A DNA stretch of 7,011 nucleotides, from assembly GCA_947629215.1 (NCBI GenBank), contig CANRCU010000120.1, positions 1 through 7,011 of the forward strand. Reading direction: 5' to 3'. Of the stretch, positions 1 through 5,511 are shown piece after piece. The stretch comes from an uncultured Clostridia bacterium (GTDB lineage Bacteria > Bacillota > Clostridia > Lachnospirales > CAG-274). Below the pieces are notes generated by a model. It searched no databases, had not been told where the DNA came from, and saw nothing but the letters and a program-made list of their open reading frames with translations. The stretch's first letter is position 1, and each line of letters opens with the position of its first letter. A program made the translations under genes and the position numbers.

Positions 1-202
1 GCCCAAGCATTACATAATATATCTCCGCTGCAAAGCCGATAAAATGCACGGGTTTCAACTTACCGGATACCGCCGTATACAGCTCGTACATACCTATTAT
101 CGATAGCGCGGCAGCGGCGGCATACATAGGCAGACCGCCGATAATAACAAAAAAAAGCAATATAAAAAACCCGACAACGCCGGATATTATCCTTACCGCC
201 AT
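1..202 (-). CDS. cdsA: Phosphatidate cytidylyltransferase (CDP-diglyceride synthase), N-terminal part
   Basis: The product makes CDP-diacylglycerol from phosphatidic acid and CTP at the cytoplasmic membrane, the branch point of phospholipid synthesis. Only the first 67 codons are present; the rest lies beyond the left edge. The visible protein begins MAVRIISGVVGFFILLFFVI, a short basic start followed by hydrophobic membrane segments, then a short polar stretch (MYELYTAVSGKLKP). This matches the usual CdsA N-terminus (xxRIISGxxL... then YE). I chose the ATG at 202-200 because a GAGG sits 9 bases upstream; an in-frame ATG at 217-215 inside the uppS end lacks a clear ribosome binding site. It starts 4 bases after the uppS stop, so the two are almost certainly co-transcribed and perhaps translationally coupled. 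The call rests on the N-terminus plus the conserved uppS-cdsA order; the catalytic C-terminal signature is not in view. Confidence 0.88.
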   Translation of the reverse strand, partial: MAVRIISGVVGFFILLFFVIIGGLPMYAAAAALSIIGMYELYTAVSGKLKPVHFIGFAAEIYYVMLG

Positions 203-206
203 AAAT

Positions 207-920
207 TCAGCCCTCATTTCTGCCGCCAAAGCGTCTGTCCCTGTTTTGGTAAGCCTCTATTGCCAGTTTCAGATCGTCGACCGTAAAATCGGGCCAGAGC
301 TTGTCGGTGATATAGTATTCGGCATAGGCAGTCTGCCATATAAGAAAATTGCTTGTACGATATTCGCCGCTTGTTCTTATAACAAGCTCGGGATCGGGCG
401 TGGGATAACTGTCAAGCCTTTCGGAAATAAGTTCTTCGGTTATATCTCCTATTTCAAGTTTCCCGTTTTTTACATCCTCCGCAATACCTTGAACAGCGCG
501 TTTTATCTCATCACGTCCGCCGTAATTCATCGCTATTGTAAGATGGATACCCGTTTTGTTTTTTGATACTTCTTTGAGCCTTGCAATATCTTCCTGTAAA
601 TCGGGGGCAAGACGTGAAAGATCACCTATGGAGTCAACTCTGAAATCACTGTTGGCATATTCGCGAAAATATTTATTGATATATTCACGCAATATACCCA
701 TGATACCTTTTACTTCCTCTTCTGTCCGTTTCCAGTTTTCTGTGGAAAAAGCATAGACCGTTATGTGCTTAACACCAAGTTTGCCTGCCGCATTAAGCAT
801 ACGATCAAGCGCATCTGCGCCCTGTTTGTGTCCCATAACACGGGGCAGCATTCTTTTTTTTGCCCACCGTCCGTTGCCGTCCATTATTATTGCTATATGT
901 TCGGGTACTTTATTCGCCAT
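207..920 (-). CDS. uppS: Isoprenyl transferase / undecaprenyl diphosphate synthase
   Basis: A cytoplasmic cis-prenyltransferase that condenses isopentenyl diphosphate onto farnesyl diphosphate to make the C55 carrier lipid for peptidoglycan and other wall polymers. The 237-residue protein has the normal family length. Signatures in order: HIAIIMDGNGRWA (residues 8-20, with the catalytic/Mg-binding Asp14), TVYAFSTENW (54-63), MNYGGRDEI (131-139), and RTSGEYRTSNFLIWQTAYAE (182-201, diphosphate-binding arginines 182 and 188, and Glu201, the expected Mg ligand). The ATG at 920-918 is preferred over an in-frame GTG three codons upstream, because that GTG lies inside the Shine-Dalgarno sequence. 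It is followed after 4 bases by cdsA, the usual partner. Upstream lies the largest gap in the operon (144 bases to frr), with two hairpins that may modulate its expression. I see no missing key residue. Confidence 0.97.
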   Translation of the reverse strand: MANKVPEHIAIIMDGNGRWAKKRMLPRVMGHKQGADALDRMLNAAGKLGVKHITVYAFSTENWKRTEEEVKGIMGILREYINKYFREYANSDFRVDSIGDLSRLAPDLQEDIARLKEVSKNKTGIHLTIAMNYGGRDEIKRAVQGIAEDVKNGKLEIGDITEELISERLDSYPTPDPELVIRTSGEYRTSNFLIWQTAYAEYYITDKLWPDFTVDDLKLAIEAYQNRDRRFGGRNEG

Positions 921-924
921 TTGT

Positions 925-933
925 ATCACCTCT
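925..933 (-). promoter_or_regulatory. Ribosome binding site that fixes the uppS start
   Basis: On the minus strand AGAGGTGAT lies 4 bases before the ATG at 920, an extended match to the anti-Shine-Dalgarno sequence. It overlaps the alternative GTG (929-927), which makes the longer 240-codon reading unlikely. Confidence 0.85.
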
Positions 934-936
934 TTA

Positions 937-965
937 CAAAAATGCTCTGCCCTTGCAAGACAGAC
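937..965 (-). promoter_or_regulatory. Weak terminator-like hairpin in front of uppS
   Basis: Read on the minus strand, TCTGTCTT pairs with AGGGCAGA (8 bp including two G-U pairs, 3-base loop GCA). Three bases later comes TTTTT (942-938), and the uppS Shine-Dalgarno follows directly. The shape is that of a small intrinsic terminator or attenuator, but the stem is short and partly G-U, so it may simply be an mRNA structure. Its 5' arm is also complementary to the loop of the hairpin at 1023-1055. Confidence 0.35.
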
Positions 966-1022
966 TATCCGACTGGAATATCATAACTGCCCGGGATCCG
1001 CCGAATAAGAACATAATACGGA

Positions 1023-1055
1023 TACACGGGGAACGGTCTGTCCGTCCCCCGTGTA
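1023..1055 (-). promoter_or_regulatory. Strong 14-bp hairpin just after frr (possible weak terminator or mRNA processing/stability element)
   Basis: On the minus strand TACACGGGGGACGG pairs with CCGTTCCCCGTGTA over 14 bp around the 5-base loop ACAGA. One position is G-U in minus-strand RNA but would be A-C in plus-strand RNA, so the hairpin suits the operon's direction. It begins 9 bases after the frr stop. There is no T run directly after it (TCCGTATTATG follows), so it is not a canonical terminator. Partial termination or 3'-end protection of the upstream mRNA segment is an inference. Confidence 0.6.
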
Positions 1056-1064
1056 CTGCCGGCA

Positions 1065-1622
1065 TCAGATAGACATTATGTCTTTGTTCTTTGCTTCAAC
1101 AAGCTTGTCTATTTCCGCCGTGAATTTATCTGTAAGTTTCTGGATCTCTTTCTCAAGATCGTCTTTTTCATCCTCGGTTATTTCGCTGCCTTTTTCAAGT
1201 TTCTTTGCCTTATCCATTGCATCACGTCTTATATTGCGCACAGCAACTTTAGCTTCCTCGCCTTTTTTCTTGATGTCTTTTGTCAGACTTTTACGTCTTT
1301 CCTCGGTAAGCTCCGGGAATACAAGCCTTATGACCTTGCCGTCGCTGTTGGGGTTAATGCCAAGGTCAGACTGATTTATTGCCTTTTCTATAGCCTTGAG
1401 CGTGCTGCCGTCATAGGGCGATATAACGATAACACGAGCTTCGGGTATGGAAATATTTGCAAGCTGATTTACAGGCATTTCCATACCGCCGTAGCACTCT
1501 GCCTTTATTTTGTCAAGAACATGAGCATTTGCACGCCCTGCGCGGATAGTAAGCAGTTCGCTTTCCAGATTTTTTACAGTTTTTTCCATTTTTTCCTCAA
1601 ACGGTTTTGTGTGTGCTGACAT
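1065..1622 (-). CDS. frr: Ribosome recycling factor
   Basis: A cytoplasmic translation factor that, with EF-G, splits post-termination 70S ribosomes into subunits. At 185 residues it has exactly the usual family length. Signatures include LLTIRAGRANAHVLDKI (residues 23-39), the YGGMEMPVNQLANISIPEAR segment (44-63), the LGINPNSDGKVIRLVFPELT segment (87-106), and VRNIRRDA (128-135), containing the arginine at position 132 known to be important for ribosome binding in E. coli. The lysine- and glutamate-rich ends are the long helices of the tRNA-shaped three-helix bundle, with domain II between them. The start ATG at 1622 has AGGAGG 8 bases upstream. It lies 22 bases after pyrH, the standard bacterial pairing, and a strong hairpin follows its stop codon. 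I see nothing unusual in the protein. Confidence 0.98.
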   Translation of the reverse strand: MSAHTKPFEEKMEKTVKNLESELLTIRAGRANAHVLDKIKAECYGGMEMPVNQLANISIPEARVIVISPYDGSTLKAIEKAINQSDLGINPNSDGKVIRLVFPELTEERRKSLTKDIKKKGEEAKVAVRNIRRDAMDKAKKLEKGSEITEDEKDDLEKEIQKLTDKFTAEIDKLVEAKNKDIMSI

Positions 1623-1644
1623 AAATAATACCTCCTCTTTTTTA

Positions 1645-2343
1645 TCACACCGTTACAACGGTACCTATCTTTTCACCTTTTGCCGCCTTTACTATGCCGT
1701 TTTCTTCCGCAAGACCGAAGATAACGACAGGTATTTTCTGCTCATAGCAAAGATTGGCGGCAGCAATATCTATAACGCCAAGATTTTTTTCGACAATATC
1801 CCTGCAAGGTATCTCTCCAAATTTCTTTGCATCGGGATATTTGGCGGGATCTTTATCGTATACGCCGTCTATGTTTTTTGCAAAAAGTATTGCATCGGCA
1901 TTGAGTTCACAAGCCCTGAGCGCCGTTACCGTATCCGTCGAAAAGAACGGATGACCTATGCCTGCCGCAAATATAAGCACTTTATTTTCGGCAAGATACT
2001 TTTCGGCAAGCTCTTTTGAAAACTGCTCGGTCACCGTGCCTATTGTAATAGGCGTAAGCACACGTGCCTCTCCTCCCTGCTGCCTTATAAAATCCATAAC
2101 ATATACAGCATTCATTACAGTTGCAAGCATACCTATCTGATCCGCTTTTGTTCTGTCCATTTCGGGGTTTGCGCTTCTGCCGCGCCAGAAATTGCCCCCG
2201 CCTATAACAAGCGTCACCTGAGTACCCATTTTTATGACTTCTTTTATCTGCCTCACTATATCGGCGATAATATTGTTGTCAAACGTGCCTGCGCCGCTTG
2301 AAATGGCCTCGCCGCTCAATTTTAAAACTATTCTTTTATACAT
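1645..2343 (-). CDS. pyrH: UMP kinase (uridylate kinase)
   Basis: This cytoplasmic hexameric amino-acid-kinase-fold enzyme phosphorylates UMP to UDP with ATP, feeding UTP/CTP synthesis, including the CTP used by CdsA in the same operon. The 232-residue length is typical. Visible motifs: KLSGEA (residues 8-13, phosphate-binding lysine), VIGGGNFWRG (46-55), ADQIGMLATVMNA (67-79), PFFSTDT (132-138) and FAKNIDGVYDKDP (154-166). The acceptor-side loop reads AAGIGHPFFSTDT instead of the commoner GGTGNPFFTTDT, and the later MD-T-A motif is IDIAA (191-195). These look like lineage variation, as the core Asp and Thr are kept. The start at 2343 has GGAGG with only 4 bases of spacing. The gene follows the DUF5721-like gene by 12 bases, in place of the rpsB-tsf pair often found upstream of pyrH. 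Confidence 0.97.
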   Translation of the reverse strand: MYKRIVLKLSGEAISSGAGTFDNNIIADIVRQIKEVIKMGTQVTLVIGGGNFWRGRSANPEMDRTKADQIGMLATVMNAVYVMDFIRQQGGEARVLTPITIGTVTEQFSKELAEKYLAENKVLIFAAGIGHPFFSTDTVTALRACELNADAILFAKNIDGVYDKDPAKYPDAKKFGEIPCRDIVEKNLGVIDIAAANLCYEQKIPVVIFGLAEENGIVKAAKGEKIGTVVTV

Positions 2344-2355
2344 AATACCTCCGCT

Positions 2356-2823
2356 TTACAGCTCTAACACTGCCAGACCAAGTTTTTTGAAAAATTTTTT
2401 GATATAAGCCTCAAAAGCCCTGTCCTGCGCTTTATCAAGACTAAACTCTTTCTGCATCGTTCCTGTTGTAAAATTTAATCTGCCGTTTTCATACAATATA
2501 TTCAAATAAGCCTCGCGGCAATTTTCGTGCAAAAGCGGCAGCTTATCTTCAGGCACGGCAAGCACTAATTTAAACAGTTTAGGCAGCCTTTTGCCCTTTA
2601 TTATACCATATAAAACCGGTTTCATCAATGCCCACGGACACCTTCCGCCGTCGGGTACAGCATCTTCGTCAAAAAAACTTTTATTCAGTGCGCCGTCGAC
2701 CTTGAATGTACAAAAAGTCGTTATTTCACAACTGTGTACTCTGAATATATCAAAGCTGTTCTCCCTCAGAAGACAATTCATAAATTTCTTTATATCATCT
2801 TTTTCAAGCGAAAAAATATACAT
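2356..2823 (-). CDS. Small uncharacterised protein, DUF5721-like
   Basis: A 155-residue protein of unknown function, predicted cytoplasmic: it has no signal peptide or membrane segment. It resembles the DUF5721 family of gut clostridia as I remember it. Shared features are an N-terminal LEKDDIKKFMNCLLRENSFD segment, CTFKVDGALNKSFF around residues 38-51, KGKRLPKLFKLVL near 76-88, and NILYENGRLNFTTGTMQKEF (108-127). No catalytic motif stands out. The C-terminal third is rich in Lys and aromatic residues (AYIKKFFKKLGL). Its ATG directly follows the stop of the upstream secreted-protein gene (TAAATG on the minus strand), with AAGGT 8 bases before the start inside that gene. Translational coupling is therefore likely. 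It is followed 12 bases later by pyrH, so it is co-transcribed with nucleotide and lipid precursor genes. The family assignment is from memory; a function is not offered. Confidence 0.8.
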   Translation of the reverse strand: MYIFSLEKDDIKKFMNCLLRENSFDIFRVHSCEITTFCTFKVDGALNKSFFDEDAVPDGGRCPWALMKPVLYGIIKGKRLPKLFKLVLAVPEDKLPLLHENCREAYLNILYENGRLNFTTGTMQKEFSLDKAQDRAFEAYIKKFFKKLGLAVLEL

Positions 2824-3603
2824 TTATTTTACCTTTTTCCAAAGATACGAACGCGCCGTATCATCAAGCAGTTCAAGACTTATCATTCCCCTGTTCTCGT
2901 CCGAAATGACACCGGGGTCAACAAAAAATACTATTTTGTTATCCTCAAAATAAAATTCAACATCATCTTTCGTAAGCTGTACCTGCTCGTATATTCTTTT
3001 GTTATTGCGTATCTTTGAATTGAACATATCAAGCGCAAGTTTCATCGTTTCGCCCTTTTGCGGAATGACCGAAACATCGTCGGGTGTTAATTCCTTACCG
3101 GTGACAAAATCATAATTCTGTGTAAAATATTCGACGCTGCGATCGCCCGCTATGGTCGTTGTCACGGTATACAGCACCGATATGACCGAATTGTCGTTGA
3201 ATTTAAGTGTATATTTCACATCAAGAGCATAATCGGGTTCACTTTTTACAGAACGCAGGCTGCCGTTTGTTTCGTAATATTTTTTTGCATCTTTAAGATA
3301 TTCGTTGATAAAATCTTCAGCCTGTTTACGCATATTTTCTTTATTCTGCGCATTAAATTTAGCTATAACATCGGTATAGCCATTTATTTTGGGATATTGC
3401 ATATCCGCTTTTATATATTCTTTTCCTCTTGTATCCTTTTTGCTGAGCTTTATTGCAGCAGTCGAATACCTCAGTTCGTCGCCAAGATATTTTTCGGTAT
3501 TATAAAGCTTGCTGTGTTTGTCCAAAGATACCGCCGCCATGCCCGAGACCGGCACAGACAACATAATAACTGCCGCTATTGCTATTGCCGCATATTTTTT
3601 CAT
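2824..3603 (-). CDS. Secreted DUF3298/RsiV-like protein
   Basis: A 259-residue exported protein of unknown exact role. Residues 1-24 form a classical signal peptide: MKK, then a hydrophobic run to about residue 21, with a likely cleavage around GMA-AVS. No lipobox cysteine is seen, and no second membrane segment, so the mature protein is outside the membrane. The mature part resembles the DUF4163-DUF3298 arrangement found in RsiV anti-sigma factors and the deacetylase PdaC. It has an N-terminal region around YPKINGYTDVIAKFN (70-84), a central strand segment YTLKFNDNSVISVLYTVTTT (131-150), YDFVTGKELTPDDV (164-177, typical of DUF3298), and a C-terminal NKIVFFVDPGVISDENRGMISLEL segment (222-245). 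It has no enzyme domain and no cytoplasmic sigma-binding part. The ATG at 3603 is chosen because GGGAGG lies 8 bases upstream and the protein then starts with the signal peptide; a TTG start 7 codons earlier is unlikely. It heads the operon behind a strong promoter. Confidence 0.82.
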   Translation of the reverse strand: MKKYAAIAIAAVIMLSVPVSGMAAVSLDKHSKLYNTEKYLGDELRYSTAAIKLSKKDTRGKEYIKADMQYPKINGYTDVIAKFNAQNKENMRKQAEDFINEYLKDAKKYYETNGSLRSVKSEPDYALDVKYTLKFNDNSVISVLYTVTTTIAGDRSVEYFTQNYDFVTGKELTPDDVSVIPQKGETMKLALDMFNSKIRNNKRIYEQVQLTKDDVEFYFEDNKIVFFVDPGVISDENRGMISLELLDDTARSYLWKKVK

Positions 3604-3611
3604 AATATCTA

Positions 3612-3617
3612 CCTCCC
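3612..3617 (-). promoter_or_regulatory. Ribosome binding site fixing the start of the secreted protein
   Basis: GGGAGG on the minus strand lies 8 bases before the ATG at 3603. The upstream TTG alternative has no comparable site. Confidence 0.8.
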
Positions 3618-3699
3618 GTGTCAAAGATATACGTACTCACATACTGCCTGTAAGCATACAGCATTCGCATACTATATCATACACATAAATCTTATATTG

Positions 3700-3729
3700 A
3701 TTATACCATTAAATGCCTGTTATCGTCAA
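3700..3729 (-). promoter_or_regulatory. Sigma-A type promoter for the secreted protein-DUF5721-pyrH-frr-uppS-cdsA operon
   Basis: On the minus strand the -35 is TTGACG (3729-3724), the spacer 18 bases, and the -10 a perfect TATAAT (3705-3700) preceded by TGG, an extended -10. The predicted transcription start is near 3693, giving an mRNA leader of about 90 bases. That leader holds a small 5-bp hairpin (CTGTA/TACAG, 3648-3661) but no larger structure I can support. It lies just downstream of the guaB terminator, so this operon is separated from guaB. Confidence 0.88.
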
Positions 3730-3777
3730 CTGTAATTTAATAATAAAATCTGTCCGATCCACGAATATTATGCACAC

Positions 3778-3805
3778 AAAAACCGCTTTCCTTGACGGAA
3801 AGCGG
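3778..3805 (-). terminator. Rho-independent terminator of guaB
   Basis: On the minus strand a perfect 9-bp stem CCGCTTTCC/GGAAAGCGG encloses a 5-base loop (GTCAA) and is followed at once by TTTTT. It starts 18 bases after the guaB stop codon. The plus strand has no T run after the stem, so it acts in the guaB direction only. Confidence 0.95.
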
Positions 3806-3823
3806 CAGTATTTGAGAAAAATA

Positions 3824-5332
3824 TCATTTTACGGGCGTTATATTTTGTTCTTTGAGCACAACATCGTGAGCGCCGCCCTCGATTATGCTGACCGAAGAAA
3901 CAAGGGTAAGCCTTGCTTTTTGCTGTAATTCGGGTATATTCAAAGCACCGCAGTTGCACATGGTATGTTTTACCTTTGCAAGCGTTATGGCAAGGTTGTC
4001 ATGCAGATAACCTGCGTACGGAACATAGCTGTCGACACCCTCTTCAAAAGAAAGCTTCTTTTCGCCGCCCATGTCGTAGCGCTGCCAGTTCCTTGCCCTC
4101 GCAGAGCCTTCACCCCAGTATTCTTTCATATAATTGCCGTTAACAATGACCTTGTTTGTCGGGCTTTCTTCAAAACGTGAGAAATATCTGCCCAGCATAC
4201 AAAAATCACAGCCCATTGCAAGCGCAAGCGTTATATGATAATCGTGAACTATACCGCCGTCTGCGCATATCGGGATATATACGCCGGTTTCTTCAAAATA
4301 TTCGTCCCTTGCCTTTGCGACCTCTATCACGGCGGTAGCCTGACCGCGACCGATACCCTTTGTTTCACGTGTTATGCAGATAGAACCACCGCCGATTCCG
4401 ACTTTTACAAAATCCGCACCCGAATCCGCAAGGAAACGGAAACCATCTCTGTCGACCACATTACCTGCGCCAACCTTTACACTGTCACCGTAATGTTCTC
4501 TTATCCAATCTATGGTGATCTTCTGCCATTCCGAAAATCCCTCGGAAGAATCTATACACAGAACATCTGCGCCCGCCTCTACAAGCGCAGGCACACGCTC
4601 GGCATAATCACGCGTATTTATACCGGCGCCGACAATATATCTCTTTTGCGCATCAAGAAGCTCAAGAGGGTTCTCCTTGTGAGAATCATAGTCTTTTCTG
4701 AAAACAAAAGCAACAAGGCGTCCGTCCTTGCTTACAATAGGCAGAGCATTCAGCTTATTATCCCAGATAATGTTATTGGCTTCTTTAAGGGTAGTCCCCT
4801 CGTCCGCATATATCACCTTATCAATAGGCGTCATAAACTCCGATACCTTGGTTGCCCTGTCCATACGGCTTATTCTGTAATCTCTGCTTGTAACTATGCC
4901 CACCAGTTTGCCTTGAGATGTTCCGTCTTCGGTAACGGCAACGGTAGCATGTCCGCTTTTTTCTTTAAGATCCAAAATATCCTGTAACGTCTGGTCAGGA
5001 CGGATATTTGAATCGCTCACAACAAAGCCGGCTTTATAATTTTTTACACGCTTTATCATTTCGGCTTGATTTTCAACTGTCTGTGAGCCGTAAATAAAAG
5101 AAATACCGCCTTCTTTTGCAAGGGCAACAGCCATTTTGTCATCGGATACCGACTGCATGATAGCAGATACCAAGGGTATGTTCATATACAGAGAGGACTG
5201 TTCGCCTTTTCTGAACTTTACAACAGGTGTCCTAAGACTGGTATTCTGCGGTGTGCATTCCGATGAAGAATAACCCGGCACCAAAAGATATTCGCTAAAA
5301 GTATGGGACGGTTCGGGGTAATAATATGCCAT
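3824..5332 (-). CDS. guaB: IMP dehydrogenase, CBS-containing, clostridial/Tritrichomonas type
   Basis: Oxidises IMP to XMP with NAD+, the committed step to guanine nucleotides, in the cytoplasm as a tetramer. The 502 residues comprise a TIM-barrel first part, a CBS-domain pair at about 105-220 (e.g. GKLVGIVTSRDYR 141-153 and LPIVSKDGRLVAFVFRKDY 197-215), then the catalytic half. Key residues: Asp261, Lys310, the loop GIGGGSICITRE with catalytic Cys319, Thr321 and Arg322, Asp358, GRYF (Arg382), and the mobile flap SARARNWQRYDMGG with the Arg418-Tyr419 pair, and Glu431. These numbers coincide with those used for the Tritrichomonas foetus enzyme, and the opening (MAYYYPEPSHTFSEYLLVPG) and end (TMCNCGAL...SIIEGGAHDV) are also of that type rather than the usual ~485-residue bacterial GuaB. 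The start at 5332 has AAGGAG 8 bases upstream. It is a single-gene unit with its own promoter, structured leader and terminator. Confidence 0.97.
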   Translation of the reverse strand: MAYYYPEPSHTFSEYLLVPGYSSSECTPQNTSLRTPVVKFRKGEQSSLYMNIPLVSAIMQSVSDDKMAVALAKEGGISFIYGSQTVENQAEMIKRVKNYKAGFVVSDSNIRPDQTLQDILDLKEKSGHATVAVTEDGTSQGKLVGIVTSRDYRISRMDRATKVSEFMTPIDKVIYADEGTTLKEANNIIWDNKLNALPIVSKDGRLVAFVFRKDYDSHKENPLELLDAQKRYIVGAGINTRDYAERVPALVEAGADVLCIDSSEGFSEWQKITIDWIREHYGDSVKVGAGNVVDRDGFRFLADSGADFVKVGIGGGSICITRETKGIGRGQATAVIEVAKARDEYFEETGVYIPICADGGIVHDYHITLALAMGCDFCMLGRYFSRFEESPTNKVIVNGNYMKEYWGEGSARARNWQRYDMGGEKKLSFEEGVDSYVPYAGYLHDNLAITLAKVKHTMCNCGALNIPELQQKARLTLVSSVSIIEGGAHDVVLKEQNITPVK

Positions 5333-5355
5333 TTTAAGCTCTCCTTTTCATGATA

Positions 5356-5433
5356 GTATTTCTCGTCTATAATTAAAGACAGAAGATACCCTGCCCGTTG
5401 TACGGAACCCGAACTTCTGTCTTTAATAATTAT
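5356..5433 (-). promoter_or_regulatory. Structured 5' leader of guaB with a perfect 14-bp stem (candidate cis-regulatory RNA)
   Basis: On the minus strand ATTAAAGACAGAAG (5427-5414) is exactly complementary to CTTCTGTCTTTAAT (5385-5372). The 28 bases between contain a second small stem CCGT-ACA-ACGG (5405-5395), flanked by G-rich internal loops of 8 and 9 bases (TTCGGGTT and GCAGGGTAT). The main stem starts about 6 bases after the predicted transcription start. Its 3' arm could alternatively pair with the next segment (5389-5356: GTAT..GTCT with AGAC..ATAC, imperfect), next to the Shine-Dalgarno. The layout (closing helix, purine-rich internal loop, inner hairpin, competing fold before the gene) resembles an aptamer with expression platform. 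It does not match the purine riboswitch, ZTP, THF, guanidine or preQ1 consensus that I know. A protein operator or an mRNA-stabilising stem are alternatives. Confidence 0.6.
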
Positions 5434-5439
5434 TATATT

Positions 5440-5469
5440 AATATAAACATAAAACGACAAAAAAGTCAA
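5440..5469 (-). promoter_or_regulatory. Sigma-A type promoter of guaB
   Basis: On the minus strand the -35 is TTGACT (5469-5464) and the -10 is TATATT (5445-5440), with an 18-base spacer in very AT-rich DNA. The expected transcription start is near 5433, leaving a leader of about 100 bases. A TTATAT one base earlier, with TGT before it, is an alternative -10 with 17-base spacing. Confidence 0.78.
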
Positions 5470-5511
5470 TAGTTTTTTATATTAAAATATATAAAATTTT
5501 TGTAACGCAAA

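Noticed and set aside
980..985. TATGAT as a -10 for an internal uppS promoter
   Set aside because: At 16-18 base spacing the -35 position (TTATTC) matches the consensus at only two of six bases.
990..999. CCCGGGATCC, resembling a cloning polylinker
   Set aside because: Only ten bases match, and both flanks continue as normal operon sequence with no other vector sites, so it is coincidental.
3648..3661. Small hairpin CTGTA/TACAG in the operon leader
   Set aside because: A 5-bp A-U-rich stem is expected by chance and has no feature linked to it.
4235..4987. A 250-codon open frame on the plus strand
   Set aside because: It lies wholly antisense to guaB, has no ribosome binding site or family resemblance, and a strong conserved gene covers it on the other strand.
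5406..5418. PurR box (CCGAAC core) in the guaB leader, plus strand
   Set aside because: The six-base core matches but the flanks do not fit AWWW/WWT, and no properly spaced inverted partner was found; it is better explained as part of the leader RNA loop.
5372..5427. Guanine (purine) riboswitch before guaB
   Set aside because: The interior is only 28 bases, too short for the two kissing hairpins of the purine aptamer, and the conserved junction bases are not seen.
5218..5469. An 83-codon minus-strand frame over the guaB leader
   Set aside because: It starts within the promoter and runs out of frame into guaB; there is no ribosome binding site.
5475..5496. AT-only dyad as the fba terminator
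   Set aside because: On the minus strand it is followed by AACTATTG rather than a T run; the T run is on the plus-strand side, where there is no gene to terminate.
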